A stretch of 47,315 nt of DNA, from NCBI GenBank assembly GCA_946403255.1, contig CAMIZH010000002.1:1-47315 (forward strand). The letters are read 5' to 3'. Positions 9,194 to 19,900 of this stretch are shown here, one piece after another (the first letter of the stretch is position 1; each line of letters starts with the position of its first letter). Origin of the DNA: an uncultured Peptoniphilaceae bacterium. Lineage in GTDB: Bacteria; Bacillota; Clostridia; Tissierellales; Peptoniphilaceae. The notes under the pieces are model-generated. The model made no database searches and was not told the origin of the DNA. It saw only the letters and a list, made by a program, of their open reading frames with translations. Both the position numbers and the translations under genes were made by a program.

Positions 9194-10621
9194 TTATTTA
9201 AGATGTTCAAGTAATTTTAAAACAAATTCATACATTCTCTTTGTTGATGATACAGAGAGTCTTTCGCGAGGAGTATGTGCCTCAAAGATATCTGGACCAA
9301 TTGAAATCATATCAAGATGTTTGTATTTAATATAAAATACTCCACATTCAAGACCACCATGAGTTATATCAACGGTCATTTCTTTTCCAGTAGTTTCTTT
9401 ATAAAGATCAATTGCAATATCTCTTAGTATAGAATCTTCTTTATATTCCCATTCAGGATAATAATTTATAAATTCATATTTAACTTCAGGATATTTTTTT
9501 GAAATACTTATAAATTCATTTTTAAAATCTTTAAATTCATCTGCTTTTCCAAATCTCATAGAATTCCAAATTTCATAAGTGCCATCTTGGATTTTTTTAA
9601 CAATAGCAAGAGATGAAGATAGCTCTACAAATTTTTTGCTACTATCTGTAAATGCTTTTACTCCAGTATGTTGTTCAATTAAATAATTGGAAAAAGTTTT
9701 TGTAGATTTAATACTTTGAGCTTTTTCTACATTTTCAATTTCTTTGTAATTTATGATTAATTTTCCATCAACATCTTTATATTTTTCTTTTAATTCATTT
9801 ATTATTTTATCGAAAGAAGAATTATCTTTTAATGCAATTTTTAAAAATCCATTTCGAGGAATAGCATTATCTTTAGAACCTGAATTAAAATCAATTAACA
9901 TTGACTCAGGAGTTTTATTTAAAAAGTCAGCCATTACCTTTATCATATTTCCACGATTATTTGCTATTTCTCCACCAGAATGTCCACCTTTATATCCAGA
10001 GAATTTAATTTCGTAAGAAGTATAATCCTTTGGAAGATTTTCAATTTCAGGTGTAAAATGTGCAAAGTAAAGTTCGCCACCAGCAGATGCTACAGTCATA
10101 ACCCCTTCTTCTTCAGAGTCGATATTTATAAGATAATCTCCTTCTAAAACTTTATCAGAAAGATTTTGTGCACCATGCATATCAGTTTCTTCAGATACTG
10201 TGATTAGTACTTCAAGTGGACCGTGATTTATATCATTAGAATCAAGTATAGCAAGTGAGATTGCTACACCAACTCCATTATCAGCTCCAAGTGTAGTTTT
10301 ATTTGCATGGATAAAATCTCCATCTAAAATAAGTTCAATTGGATCTTTTGTAAAGTCATGATTTGAATCTTCTGCTTTTTCATTTACCATATCCATATGA
10401 CCTTGAAGTATTATTTTTTTAGAATTTTCATATCCCTTTGTAGCTGGTTTTTTAATAATAATATTTAGTGAAGAATCTTGTATATAATCTAAGTTTCTTT
10501 CTTTTGCAAAATTTACTAGATAATCAGATATAGCTTGTTCATCTCCAGATGCTCTTGGAATATCTGAAATAGCTTTAAAGTATTTAAAAACTTTTTTTGG
10601 TTCTAAATTTTCCATAGGCAT
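9194..10621 (-). CDS. pepD: aminoacyl-histidine dipeptidase (M20C)
   Basis: QGHMDMVNEK, LGADNGVGVAI, VSEETDMHGAQNL, THGGLECG. Confidence 0.92.
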   Translation of the reverse strand: MPMENLEPKKVFKYFKAISDIPRASGDEQAISDYLVNFAKERNLDYIQDSSLNIIIKKPATKGYENSKKIILQGHMDMVNEKAEDSNHDFTKDPIELILDGDFIHANKTTLGADNGVGVAISLAILDSNDINHGPLEVLITVSEETDMHGAQNLSDKVLEGDYLINIDSEEEGVMTVASAGGELYFAHFTPEIENLPKDYTSYEIKFSGYKGGHSGGEIANNRGNMIKVMADFLNKTPESMLIDFNSGSKDNAIPRNGFLKIALKDNSSFDKIINELKEKYKDVDGKLIINYKEIENVEKAQSIKSTKTFSNYLIEQHTGVKAFTDSSKKFVELSSSLAIVKKIQDGTYEIWNSMRFGKADEFKDFKNEFISISKKYPEVKYEFINYYPEWEYKEDSILRDIAIDLYKETTGKEMTVDITHGGLECGVFYIKYKHLDMISIGPDIFEAHTPRERLSVSSTKRMYEFVLKLLEHLK

Positions 10622-11832
10622 TATTTAGCCTCCAAGTTCTCTACAATTTTAACTACAAGTTCAGTTCCTTTTTCTAAAGATGATACTGGAACAAATTCAT
10701 ATCTTCCGTGGAAGTTGTATCCACCAGCAAATAAGTTTGGACAAGGTAGTCCCATAAATGAAAGTCTAGCTCCATCAGTACCACCACGAATAGGTTTTAT
10801 AATTGGTTTAATATCAAGTTCTATCATTGATTGTTCAGCAATATCAACTATTTCCATATGAGGCTCTATTTTTTCTCTCATATTATAGTAAGAATCTTCA
10901 ATAGTTAATTTAATAGCATTATTATATTTTTTATTTAAAAAGTCTACAGCATTTTGTAGAAGTTCTTTTTTGTTTTCAAATTTTTCACTGCTATGATCTC
11001 TTATAATGTAGCTCATATTTGCTTTTGAAACATCACCTTCTAAAGAATCTAGCATATAGAATCCTTCATAATGTTCTGTGTGTTCAGGTCTTTCATTGCT
11101 TGGAAGAAGTGAATTTAATTCCATAGCAATTATAAGAGCATTTACCATTACATCTTTAGCAGAGCCTGGATGAACAACTTTTCCTTCGATTTCAATATTT
11201 CCACTAGCAGCATTAAAGTTTTCAAATTCAAGTTCACCAATTGGTCCACCATCAACAGTATATGCAAAATCGGCTGCAAATTTTTCTACATCAAATAAAT
11301 CTGCTCCACGTCCGATTTCTTCATCAGGAGTAAATCCAATTTTAATATCACCATGTTTAATTTCAGGATGATTTACTAAATGTTCCATAGCAGAGACAAT
11401 AATAGCAATTCCTGCTTTATCATCTGCACCAAGAAGTGTAGTACCATCAGTTGTAATAAGTTTTTCTCCAACCAGATTTTTAATAAATGGAAATTCTTTT
11501 TCTAAAATAGAATATTCATCATTAAGTTTAATGTCTCCACCTTTATAATCTACAATCTGTGGTTTAATATCTTTACCACTTGTAGCAGGAGAAGTATCCA
11601 TATGAGCAACAAATCCAACAGTTGGAACTTTTTTGTCAGTATTTGATTTTAAAGTTGCATAAACATAACCATTTTTATCTTGAGAAACATCGCTTAAACC
11701 AATTGATTTAAGTTCTTCTTCTAAATATTTACCAAGTACAAGTTGACCTGGAGTAGAAGGGCAAGTAGATGAGTTACCATCAGCCTTTGTGTCAAAAGAA
11801 ACGTATTTTAAAAATCTGTCAATAATATTCAT
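10621..11832 (-). CDS. pepT: peptidase T (tripeptide aminopeptidase)
   Basis: VGFVAHMDTSPATSGK, LLGADDKAGIA, FTPDEEIGRGAD, IRGGTDGARLSFMGLPCPNLFAGGYNFHGRYE. Confidence 0.96.
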   Translation of the reverse strand: MNIIDRFLKYVSFDTKADGNSSTCPSTPGQLVLGKYLEEELKSIGLSDVSQDKNGYVYATLKSNTDKKVPTVGFVAHMDTSPATSGKDIKPQIVDYKGGDIKLNDEYSILEKEFPFIKNLVGEKLITTDGTTLLGADDKAGIAIIVSAMEHLVNHPEIKHGDIKIGFTPDEEIGRGADLFDVEKFAADFAYTVDGGPIGELEFENFNAASGNIEIEGKVVHPGSAKDVMVNALIIAMELNSLLPSNERPEHTEHYEGFYMLDSLEGDVSKANMSYIIRDHSSEKFENKKELLQNAVDFLNKKYNNAIKLTIEDSYYNMREKIEPHMEIVDIAEQSMIELDIKPIIKPIRGGTDGARLSFMGLPCPNLFAGGYNFHGRYEFVPVSSLEKGTELVVKIVENLEAK

Positions 11833-11841
11833 AATCCACCC

Positions 11842-13365
11842 CTATATTATAGTTTGTATACCTAACATAACTGCAGCAAAAACTGCAAGAATAGCCATAT
11901 AAGGCATAACCCATTTTAACCATTTGTCGTAAGTAATTCCTGCCATTTGTAAAGTTGGAAGTATAAGTCCAGTAGGAGTTAAAAAAGCCATCCAACCTTG
12001 TCCATAAGCATAAGCAGAAACAATGACATCTCTTCCTAAGTTTACTGTATCAGCAAGTGGTGCAAATATTGGCATAGACAATACTGCAAGTCCAGATGAT
12101 GAAGGTATAAAAATACCTAAAACAGTAAATAAAATCATTTGAACAATTGAGAAAATTATTCCATTCATTCCAGAAACTAAATTTGAAGCATAAAAAAGCA
12201 TAGTGTCAGAAATATAACCATTGTCCATAATAATGTTTATACCCCTTGCAACTCCAATTACTAATGCAACTTGTATTAAATCAGCAGCGCCATCCATAAA
12301 AGTATTTATTGCTTCATTTTCATTTAGTCCAGAAAGTAGCATAATGATAAATCCTGTTACCATAAAAATAACACTCATTTCAGTAAACCACCAACCAAGT
12401 GAATAGTCTCCCCATATCATTATAGGAAATCCTAGCGCAAATACAATTAAAATTAATTTTCTTTTTAAGGTAAATTCTGGAACGTTGTTATCATCAATAG
12501 AATCTAAATCAAATTTTTTACGAACTGCAGGCATTTGATCTGCAACAATAGATTTAGAAGGATCTTTTTGAACTTTTTTTGCATATATATAAATATACAT
12601 AAGAGTAATAATTGAACCTATAACAAGTCCAACAATTCTAATTGGAAGCCCAGATTTGAAATTTATTCCTGCAGATGTAGAAGCAATAATTGCAGAAAAA
12701 GGATTTACTGTAGCAAACATAGTTCCAAGAGAAGATCCCATATAAATGGCGGCAATAGCAACCATAGCATCATATCCACTAGCTATAAATATTGGCATAA
12801 GAATTGGATAAAGTGCAATAGTTTCTTCAGCCATTCCAAAAGTTGTACCACCAAGAGTAATTAAGAAAAATACAATGGTAACTAAAATAAATTCTTTACC
12901 CTTAGTTTTTTTAGAAAGAGCAGAGATACCTGCATCAAAAGTGCCAGTTTTATTTAAAAGGCCAATATTTCCACCAAGAATCAAAACAAATATTATAATA
13001 TCTGCAGTATCAACAACACCTTCTATTGGTGCTGCTAAAAATTCTTTTAACCCCTGAGGTCTTTGTTTGATTCTTTCATAAGTATTTGGTATTGCAATTG
13101 GTTTATTTATATCTCCGTTTTTAAATTTATCAAGAGATATTGCAATATTTAAACTACTTAAGGATTCTTGAGTAGCATCAACAGTTCTTACATCGTCATT
13201 TGTATCAGTAATTTCAAATTTATCAATGTCACTATTGTAATTAAGTCTTTGATACATACCAGCAGGAACTAAAAAAGTTAAGACTGATGCAATAATAAGT
13301 ACAATAAATAATACTGTAAATGCATTTGGAAACTCTCTTTTTTTCTTTTTCTTTTGCTTAGTCAT
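11842..13365 (-). CDS. YfcC family membrane transporter (putative peptide/amino-acid permease)
   Basis: Multi-TM protein; FPNAFTVLFIVLIIASVLTFLVPAGMY start typical of YfcC-like carriers. AAAGGGTG RBS favours ATG 13365 over GTG 13374. Confidence 0.85.
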   Translation of the reverse strand: MTKQKKKKKREFPNAFTVLFIVLIIASVLTFLVPAGMYQRLNYNSDIDKFEITDTNDDVRTVDATQESLSSLNIAISLDKFKNGDINKPIAIPNTYERIKQRPQGLKEFLAAPIEGVVDTADIIIFVLILGGNIGLLNKTGTFDAGISALSKKTKGKEFILVTIVFFLITLGGTTFGMAEETIALYPILMPIFIASGYDAMVAIAAIYMGSSLGTMFATVNPFSAIIASTSAGINFKSGLPIRIVGLVIGSIITLMYIYIYAKKVQKDPSKSIVADQMPAVRKKFDLDSIDDNNVPEFTLKRKLILIVFALGFPIMIWGDYSLGWWFTEMSVIFMVTGFIIMLLSGLNENEAINTFMDGAADLIQVALVIGVARGINIIMDNGYISDTMLFYASNLVSGMNGIIFSIVQMILFTVLGIFIPSSSGLAVLSMPIFAPLADTVNLGRDVIVSAYAYGQGWMAFLTPTGLILPTLQMAGITYDKWLKWVMPYMAILAVFAAVMLGIQTII

Positions 13366-13579
13366 TTTAAACACCCTTTCTTTTTAATTTCTAAAATTTA
13401 TGATTACGTTTCCTTAAGTTAATTCTATTCTTTATATTTGCAAAATACAACTATTAGAGCATATAATAGTTATTGGAAATACTCTAAAAAAGATGGTAAA
13501 ATATATTATTGTAAGAATTTATTTATAATATAATTTTAAAATGTATATGCTTTATATAAATAGGAAAAAGAGGGATAAT

Positions 13580-13735
13580 ATGTCTGAATTAATTTTAAAT
13601 ATTATATTTACTTGTATGGCATTATTCTTTGCAATATATTCATTTAAGAGAGATAAAAAAAGAAATGCAGTAGGATTTTTTGTTATAGGTCTACTAATAG
13701 CTGCTTATACATATAAGATATGGTTAGGAATGTGA
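13580..13735 (+). CDS. small two-TM membrane protein, unknown function (51 aa)
   Basis: MSELILNIIFTCMALFFAIYSFKRDKKRNAVGFFVIGLLIAAYTYKIWLGM; AGAGGG RBS; 8 nt upstream of next gene. Confidence 0.6.
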   Translation: MSELILNIIFTCMALFFAIYSFKRDKKRNAVGFFVIGLLIAAYTYKIWLGM

Positions 13736-13742
13736 TAAAATC

Positions 13743-14954
13743 ATGAGAATAGCAATAGTTGGTGGTGGACCAGCAGGTGTAATATCTGCAATAGAATTAT
13801 CTAAAAATGGTCATGAAGTTTTTATACTTGAAAAAAATGATAGAATACTTAAAAAATTATTGGCAACAGGAAATGGAAGATGTAATTATACAAATGAAGT
13901 TGTTAAAGTTGAAAATTATAACTGTAAAGATAATTTTGTAGAATATGCTTTAAACTTATTTACAAAAGAAGATTTAATTAATTACTTTAAAATAATGGGA
14001 ATTGAACCTGTTGTTGAAAATAAAGGTAAAATATTTCCAGTGACTTTAAAAGCAAACACAGTTGTAAATACTTTTTTAAATGAAATTGAAGAAAACAATA
14101 TAGAAGTATTTACTGAAAATGAAGTTTTAAGTATTGATAAAAAAAATAATTTTATTTTAAAAACAAATAGTGGGAAATTTACTGCTGATCGAGTAATTTT
14201 TGCAGTTGGTGGATCTTCTATGCCAAGTTCAGGCTCTGATGGAAAAAGTTATAAAGTCTTAGAAAAACTAGGACATACAAAAACAGATATATTTCCAGCC
14301 TTAACTCAAATAAAATTAGATTCTCAATATTTAAAATCTGTATCTGGAGTAAAAGTTGTTGGAAAGGTAAAACTTTTTGATGATAATGTACTTCTTGATG
14401 AAAGATATGGTGATTTACTATTTACGACTTATGGAATTAGTGGACCGCCAATTTTAGATATTTCCAGAATGATAAATGAAAAGAATAAAAAATTAAGAAT
14501 TGAAATTCCACTTGTAAATAATGTTGAAGATATAGAGGACTTTAAAAATACTTTATATACTAGATTTTATACATTAAACTATTTTTCATTAGAAAGATGG
14601 TTAATGGGAATTGTGGATAAAAAATTTGTAAATATGATATTAAAAGAAGTTGGTTTAGACAAAGAAACTCCTATGAATTTAATAGAAGAATATAAATTTG
14701 AAATTATAGTTAATAAACTTTTAAAATTTAAATTTGATGTAATTGGAACAAAAGGGTTTGAGAATTCACAAGTAACTTGTGGAGGTATATCAACTAGTGA
14801 AATAAATGAACAAACGATGGAATCAAAAATTATTAAAGGAATTTATATAATTGGAGAAGTTATGGATGTAGATGGTGATTGTGGTGGATACAATTTACAG
14901 TGGGCATTTTCTTCTGGAATTACAGCTGCAAAATCTATATTACAGGAGTTTTAA
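13743..14954 (+). CDS. BaiN/HI0933-family NAD(P)/FAD-dependent oxidoreductase
   Basis: IAIVGGGPAGVISAIELSKNGHEVFILEKNDRILKKLLATGNGRCNYTN; C-term VTCGGISTSEINEQTMESK...GEVMDVDGDCGGYNLQWAFSSG. Confidence 0.92.
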   Translation: MRIAIVGGGPAGVISAIELSKNGHEVFILEKNDRILKKLLATGNGRCNYTNEVVKVENYNCKDNFVEYALNLFTKEDLINYFKIMGIEPVVENKGKIFPVTLKANTVVNTFLNEIEENNIEVFTENEVLSIDKKNNFILKTNSGKFTADRVIFAVGGSSMPSSGSDGKSYKVLEKLGHTKTDIFPALTQIKLDSQYLKSVSGVKVVGKVKLFDDNVLLDERYGDLLFTTYGISGPPILDISRMINEKNKKLRIEIPLVNNVEDIEDFKNTLYTRFYTLNYFSLERWLMGIVDKKFVNMILKEVGLDKETPMNLIEEYKFEIIVNKLLKFKFDVIGTKGFENSQVTCGGISTSEINEQTMESKIIKGIYIIGEVMDVDGDCGGYNLQWAFSSGITAAKSILQEF

Positions 14955-15003
14955 TAAACTATTCTAATATGATATAATTTAAACTATAAAATCGGAGGCA
15001 TAT

Positions 15004-16278
15004 ATGTTCTATCTTAAAAAAACTTTAGAAGAATATGGGGAAATAAAAGTAGGAGTTGTTGGAGCAGGAATAATGGGAAAATCTCTTCTTAATCAACTTG
15101 CAATGTTAGATAATTTTAAACCTACAGTTATGGCTTCAAGAAGAATAGAATCTGTTTTAAAGGCCTTTTCAACAACAGATATACAAGAAGAAGAGATAGT
15201 AGTTACTGATTCTTTGGAAGAAGCTATAAAAGCTCAAGAAGAAGGGTTTTATATTGCAACAACAAATACAGAGATTCCAGCAACTATTACAGATTGTGTA
15301 GTAGATTGTACTGGAGATACAGAAGAAGGAACTAAGGTTTCTTTATGTGCAATAAAAAATAAAGTAAATATTGTAACTTTAAATGTTGAAATGGATGCAA
15401 CTGTTGGACCTATTATAAAAAAATTAGCTGATGAAGCTGGTATTATTTATACAGGAACGGCAGGAGATGAACCAGGATCTATAATTGAACTTTATGAATT
15501 TTCAAAAACATTAGGTTTTGAAGTATTAGCTTTAGGTAAAGGAAAAAATAACGACTTAAATGTATATGCAACACCTGATGAACTTGAAAAAGAAGCAAAA
15601 AGTAAAGGTCTTAATAAAAGAATGTTGACGTCATTTGTAGATGGAACAAATACAATGATTGAGTTAAATGCAGTTTGTAATGCAACTGGATTTTTACCAG
15701 ATGTAAGGGGATGTCATTGTATAAATTCTACACCTAGAACATTAGCTGATGATATAAAATTAAAAGAAGAAGGTGGAATATTCAATTCCTATAAAACTGT
15801 GGACTTTGTAAGAGGAATAGCACCTGGAGTATTTGCAATAGTAAGAGCTAAGTCAGATGTAATTATGTCTGAAATGGAATTTCTAAAAATGGGTGATGGT
15901 CCTAATTTTGCAATATATAGACCTTATCACTTAACAAGTATAGAAACTCCAAATTCAATAATTAGAGCAGTTTGTTTAAATGACAATACGATTGTTTCAG
16001 AAAAAGGACCTGTAGCAGAAACAATAACCATAGCAAAAAGGGATTTAAAAGCAGGCGAAGAATTGGACGGTATTGGTGGATATACTATTTATGGATCATT
16101 AGAAGATCATAAAATTCAACAAAGTGAGGGTCTTTTACCAATAGGCCTTGTAACAGGTAATACAACTGTAAAACGAGATATTAAAAAAGGTGAAGTTTTA
16201 ACATTTATAGATGTTGAATTAGACGAGAATTCTGTAATTTACAAGTTAAGAAGGGAACAGGATAAAATTTTCAGTTGA
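15004..16278 (+). CDS. COG4091-type homoserine-dehydrogenase-like NAD(P)-binding protein with C-terminal SAF domain
   Basis: VGVVGAGIMGKSLLNQL Rossmann motif; VAETITIAKRDLKAGEELDGIGGYTIYG...VKRDIKKGEVLTFIDVEL SAF-like tail. Confidence 0.8.
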   Translation: MFYLKKTLEEYGEIKVGVVGAGIMGKSLLNQLAMLDNFKPTVMASRRIESVLKAFSTTDIQEEEIVVTDSLEEAIKAQEEGFYIATTNTEIPATITDCVVDCTGDTEEGTKVSLCAIKNKVNIVTLNVEMDATVGPIIKKLADEAGIIYTGTAGDEPGSIIELYEFSKTLGFEVLALGKGKNNDLNVYATPDELEKEAKSKGLNKRMLTSFVDGTNTMIELNAVCNATGFLPDVRGCHCINSTPRTLADDIKLKEEGGIFNSYKTVDFVRGIAPGVFAIVRAKSDVIMSEMEFLKMGDGPNFAIYRPYHLTSIETPNSIIRAVCLNDNTIVSEKGPVAETITIAKRDLKAGEELDGIGGYTIYGSLEDHKIQQSEGLLPIGLVTGNTTVKRDIKKGEVLTFIDVELDENSVIYKLRREQDKIFS

Positions 16279-16332
16279 CTAGAGAAAATAAATAGTATAG
16301 AATTGTGAATATTATAGAATTAAGGTGGAAAA

Positions 16333-16743
16333 ATGAGAATTACCAGAGAGGTAGACTACGCATTTAGAATTTCGGGATACTTAGCTGCACATGAAGGAGA
16401 AGTTATTGGAGCTCCTAAAATAGCAGCAGATGAGTTAGTTCCAGAAAGATTTACTCTTAGAATACTAAGAAAGTTAAATTTAGCTGGTATAACTGAGGCC
16501 AAAAGAGGCGCAACAGGTGGATATAAACTAAAAAAACCTAAAGAAGAAATAACTCTTTATGATATAATAGTTGCTGTTGATGGACCTATTGAAGTAAATA
16601 GATGTTTAGGTGGAGATGAAGCATATTGCAATAAAGATTCTGAAAGAAGTTTCGGAAATTGCAAATTCCACTGCAAATTAGCAGAAATGCAATATAGTGT
16701 AATACAAATGTTTGATAGTGCAACATTAGACGAATTTATATAA
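16333..16743 (+). CDS. Rrf2 family transcriptional regulator
   Basis: MRITREVDYAFRISGYLAAHEGEVIGAPKIAADELVPERFTLRILRKLNLAGITEAKRGATGGYKL; C-terminal Cys-rich segment RCLGGDEAYCNKD...NCKFHCKL. Confidence 0.92.
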   Translation: MRITREVDYAFRISGYLAAHEGEVIGAPKIAADELVPERFTLRILRKLNLAGITEAKRGATGGYKLKKPKEEITLYDIIVAVDGPIEVNRCLGGDEAYCNKDSERSFGNCKFHCKLAEMQYSVIQMFDSATLDEFI

Positions 16744-16751
16744 AAAGGTAA

Positions 16752-16947
16752 TGAAGAGACCGTTATATAGGAATATTTTTATTTTAGAGAGTGCTAGATT
16801 GGTGAGATAGCATATAAAAATCTTATATATAGATCAGCTTGGAGCCTTGTCGCTAGTAGCGTTAACACATTAAGTGATAGATACCTATAATTAGGGTGGT
16901 ACCGCGACATGTTCGTCCCTTTGTCTTTAAGACAAGGGGATTTTTTT
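16752..16947 (+). promoter_or_regulatory. T-box riboswitch leader of ileS (predicted Ile specifier AUC at 16833-16835)
   Basis: Canonical T-box AGGGTGGTACCGCG at 16893-16906, ATC followed by AGCTTGGAGCC in Stem I, terminator TCCCTTTGTC-TTTA-GACAAGGGGA-TTTTTTT. Confidence 0.96.
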
Positions 16948-16968
16948 ATAAAAAAAAGGAGTGATGAG

Positions 16969-19900
16969 ATGAAAGTATTTAAACCACTTTCTAAAGAATC
17001 TGTAGATAGCAGAGAAAATAGTATTGCAGAATACTGGGAAGAAATAGATCTTCTTCATAGATCTGTAGAAACAAGAGAAGATAAAGAATCTTTTGTATTT
17101 TATGAAGGACCTCCAACAGCAAATGGACGTCCAGGAATTCATCATGTAATGGCAAGAACTCTTAAAGACTTAACTTGTAGACATAAAACAATGCAAGGAT
17201 ATAAAGTTAAAAGAAAAGCAGGATGGGATACTCATGGTCTTCCTGTAGAAATTGAAGTTGAAAAAAAACTTGGTCTTAAAGATAAACATGATATAGAAAA
17301 GTTTGGAATTGATAAATTCAATAAAATGTGTAGAGAATCTGTTTTTGAATATGAAAAAGAATGGAGAACTCTTACAAAGAGAATGGCTTATTTAATTGAT
17401 CTTGATAATCCATATATAACTCTTGATAATGATTATATTGAAACAGTTTGGTATATTCTTGATTCTATGTTTAAAGATGATCTTATCTATGAAGGTCATA
17501 AAATACTTCCTTACTGCCCAAGATGTGGAACAGGTCTTGCATCTCATGAAGTAGCACAGGGATATGAAGAAATAAAAACAGAAACTGTAATTGCAAAATT
17601 CAAACTAAAAGAAAAAGATGAATATTTCTTAGCTTGGACAACAACTCCTTGGACACTTCCTTCAAACGTAGCACTTACTGTAAATCCAAATGTAGATTAT
17701 ATTAAAGTAAGCTATGAAGGTGAAGTTTATTATCTTGCAGAAGCTCTTGCAGGAAATGTTCTTGAAAATGAATATGAAGTTTTAGAAAAAATGAAAGGTA
17801 AAGACCTTGAATTTATAGAATATGAACAACTACTTCCATTTTTAGAAGTTGATAAAAAAGCATTTTTTGTAACATGTGCTGATTATGTAACTATTGAAGA
17901 TGGTACAGGTATTGTTCACTCTGCACCAGGATTTGGTGAAGATGACTATCAAATAGGTAGAAAATATGATCTTCCAGTTCTTCTTCCAGTAAATGAAGAT
18001 GGAAAATTTATAACGACTCCTTGGGAAGGTCAATTTGTAATGGATGCAGATCCAGAAATCATCAAATACCTAAGAGAAAGTGGAAAAATGTATAAAAAAC
18101 AAAGGGTAACTCATAATTATCCTCATTGTTGGAGATGTCATACACCTCTTATATATTATGCTCACCCATCTTGGTATATTGAAGTTACTAAATTTAAAGA
18201 TAAATTAATTGAAAATAACAATGGAGTAAATTGGTTCCCAGAATATGTTGGAGAAAAAAGATTTGGAAATTGGCTAGAAAACTTAAATGATTGGGCACTT
18301 TCAAGATCAAGATATTGGGGAACACCACTTCCAATTTGGAGATGTGAATGTGGACATACAGAGTCAATAGGTTCTAGAAAAGAACTTTCTGAAAAGGCAA
18401 TTGAAGATATTGATGAAAATATAGAACTTCACAGACCATATGTTGATGATGTTCATATAGAATGTTCTCATTGTGGAAAAGAAATGCAAAGAGAAGAAGA
18501 TGTAATTGATGTATGGTTTGATTCAGGAGCTATGCCATTTGCACAACTTCACTACCCATTTGAAAACAAAGATGAATTTGAAAACTTCTTCCCAGCTGAT
18601 TTTATAAATGAAGGAATAGATCAAACTCGTGGTTGGTTCTATTCACTACTTGCAATATCAACTTATATGACAGGTAAAGCACCATATAAAAATGTACTTG
18701 TAAATGATTTGATACTTGATAAAGTTGGAAAGAAAATGTCTAAATCAAAAGGAAATACAGTATCTCCATTTGAATTATTTGAAAAATATGGAGCGGATGT
18801 AGTGCGTTGGTACCTACTATATGTATCACCACCTTGGACTCCAACAAAATTTGATGAAGATGGACTTCGTGAAATGGATTCTAAATTCTTTAGATCATTA
18901 AGAAATATTTATAATTTCTTTAGTCTATATGCGAATACAGATGAAATAGATCCAAGAGAATTTAATGTAGCTTATGAAGACAGAGATGAAATAGATAAAT
19001 GGTTACTTTCTAAATATAATAATCTTTTAAAAGTTGTAAGTGCTGATATGGAAGTATTTGACTATACAAAAGTAGTTAGAAATATCCAAGAATTTGTTAT
19101 TGAAGATTTCTCTAACTGGTATATAAGAAGAAATAGAAGAAGATTCTGGAAAACAGAAGTTGATACAGATAAAAAATCTGTATATAAAACAACTTATGAA
19201 GTTCTTCTAGGACTTACAAAACTTATAGCACCATTTGTGCCATTTATATCAGAAGAAATATTTAAATCACTTGAAGATAAAGAATCAGTTCATTTAGAAA
19301 CTTATCCAACAGCTGATGAAGATTTAATTGATGAAAAACTTGAAGAAAAAATGGATCTTGTTAGAAATCTAGTAGCACTTGGACGTGCTTCAAGAGAAGA
19401 TGTAAAAATCAAAGTTCGTCAACCACTTCAAAAAGTAATTATTGATGGAAAATATCAACCAATAATTGGAGACTTAGAAGAACTGATTAAAGAAGAACTA
19501 AATGTTAAAGAAGTTTTATTTAAAGAAGATTTATCTGTATTTATGGATTATGAATTAAAACCAAACTTTAAAGTTGTAGGTTCAATACTTGGAGCTAAAA
19601 TAAAAGACTTTGGAAAAACTTTAAGAGAAGTTGAACCAAAAGAATTTGTTGAAAAACTTAAAACTGGATTAGTATTAAACTTAAATGGTGAAGATACTGA
19701 AATAAATGAAGATTATGTACTTGTTAATATTAAATCTAAAGAAGGATTTGATGTAACAATGGAAAATAATTTATTTGTTATCTTAGATACAGAACTTAAT
19801 GCGGAACTTATTGAAGAAGGTCTTGTAAGAGAATTTATTTCAAAAGTTCAACAACTTAGAAAATCATCTGACTTTGATGTTTTAGATAATATTAAAATTA

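Noticed and set aside
16909-16968. N-terminal extension MFVPLSLRQGDFFIKKRSDE of IleS as a signal or appended domain
   Set aside because: It is the T-box leader/terminator sequence translated in frame by chance. A good RBS and ATG lie at 16961-16971.
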